In this document: piece after piece, positions 5,418-5,716 of the stretch
Layout: each line of letters begins with the position of its first letter
Position numbering within the stretch: position 1 is the first letter of the stretch
Assembly: GCA_023261345.1 (NCBI GenBank)
Contig: JAHFPE010000060.1
Span: 1-5,716, forward strand
Length of the DNA stretch: 5,716 nt
Source of the DNA: Candidatus Woesearchaeota archaeon
GTDB lineage: Archaea > Nanobdellota > Nanobdellia > Woesearchaeales > ARS49
Direction of reading: 5' to 3'
Position numbers and translations under genes: made by a program
The notes under the pieces: model-generated
What the model was told of the DNA's origin: nothing
The model's database searches: none
What the model saw: the letters and a program-made list of their open reading frames with translations, nothing else

Positions 5418-5716
5418 CTAACACGTCTTTTGGTAAAATGCTGTTTCACCATGCGAGTCTTGCTCGATCGTAACAAGGTAAAATCCTAATTTCTCGTATA
5501 TTTCCGTCAGTTTCTTTTCCTTTGCATCTGCATCTAATCGCAACACATGAATATTGCAAGATAATGCTTTTTGTGCTGCAAAATTAATAATTATGTTGGG
5601 CAATCCAGTGCCTGCAAACTCACGGCTCACACAAAGCCAATGAATGTATAATGCGGTCACCTTTTTATCCTTGTCAATACTTTTCCAACTTTGATTGCGT
5701 TCAGTATTCTGTAAAA
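5418..5716 (-). CDS. GNAT-family N-acetyltransferase, C-terminal part (runs off right edge)
   Basis: The visible 98 residues correspond to the second half of a GNAT acetyltransferase, which moves an acetyl group from acetyl-CoA to an amine. ALYIHWLCVSREFAGTGLP contains strand beta4 and the pyrophosphate-binding loop. Next come the helix IIINFAAQKALS, strand VLRLDAD, and the end-of-fold IYEKLGF, a typical GNAT signature. A GTG at 5660 could serve as a start, but it would cut off the first strands of the fold. The same frame stays open to the edge with plausible sequence (WKSIDKDKK before it), so the true start lies beyond 5716. The loop is unusual: Ala stands where Arg/Gln normally begins RxxGxG/A, and Pro where the final Gly/Ala sits. 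Substrate cannot be told; ribosomal proteins, small molecules and antibiotics are all family substrates. The gene ends at TAG 5418. Confidence 0.82.
   Translation of the reverse strand, partial: LQNTERNQSWKSIDKDKKVTALYIHWLCVSREFAGTGLPNIIINFAAQKALSCNIHVLRLDADAKEKKLTEIYEKLGFYLVTIEQDSHGETAFYQKTC

Noticed and set aside
5418..5660. A complete small gene beginning at GTG 5660
   Set aside because: It would lack the first half of the GNAT fold, and the frame is open with plausible protein sequence to the window edge, so the gene is partial.

Overview
The window looks like a piece of an AT-rich archaeal chromosome, most likely from a small-genome DPANN lineage of the Woesearchaeota/Pacearchaeota kind. 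The reasons are as follows. Most gene starts have no ribosome binding site; instead a TATA-like box sits about 26-28 bases before the start codon, the pattern of leaderless archaeal transcripts. The single tRNA gene has its own TATA box and no encoded CCA. Transcript ends look like plain T-runs without hairpins. The lineage is inferred from protein character and was not tested by a search.

Layout. Positions 1-497 (minus) hold the N-terminal 165 codons of a methionyl-tRNA synthetase that runs off the left edge. Diverging from it is a two-gene toxin-antitoxin-like unit on the plus strand: a ribbon-helix-helix protein (570-758) overlapped by a PIN-domain protein (740-1213). Next, on the plus strand, is a dihydroorotase of pyrimidine synthesis (about 1296-2381). 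It converges on a minus-strand ASCH-domain gene (2476-2910) that is broken by one in-frame TGA at codon 36. Upstream of that, still on the minus strand, lie a DoxX-family membrane protein (2935-3396) and a complete arginyl-tRNA synthetase (3405-5120). These two are 8 bases apart and probably cotranscribed. A minus-strand tRNA with a CAU anticodon (5191-5264) follows, then the C-terminal part of a GNAT acetyltransferase (5418 to the right edge).

Functionally the window is mostly housekeeping: two aminoacyl-tRNA synthetases, a tRNA and a pyrimidine enzyme. Interspersed are small accessory genes (the RHH-PIN pair, ASCH, DoxX, GNAT). I see no CRISPR array, insertion sequence or phage gene, and no clearly new multi-gene system. 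The points most worth a second look are the interrupted ASCH gene, two unpaired positions in the tRNA stems, two adjacent palindromes just upstream of the argS TATA box, and the uniform leaderless promoter geometry.
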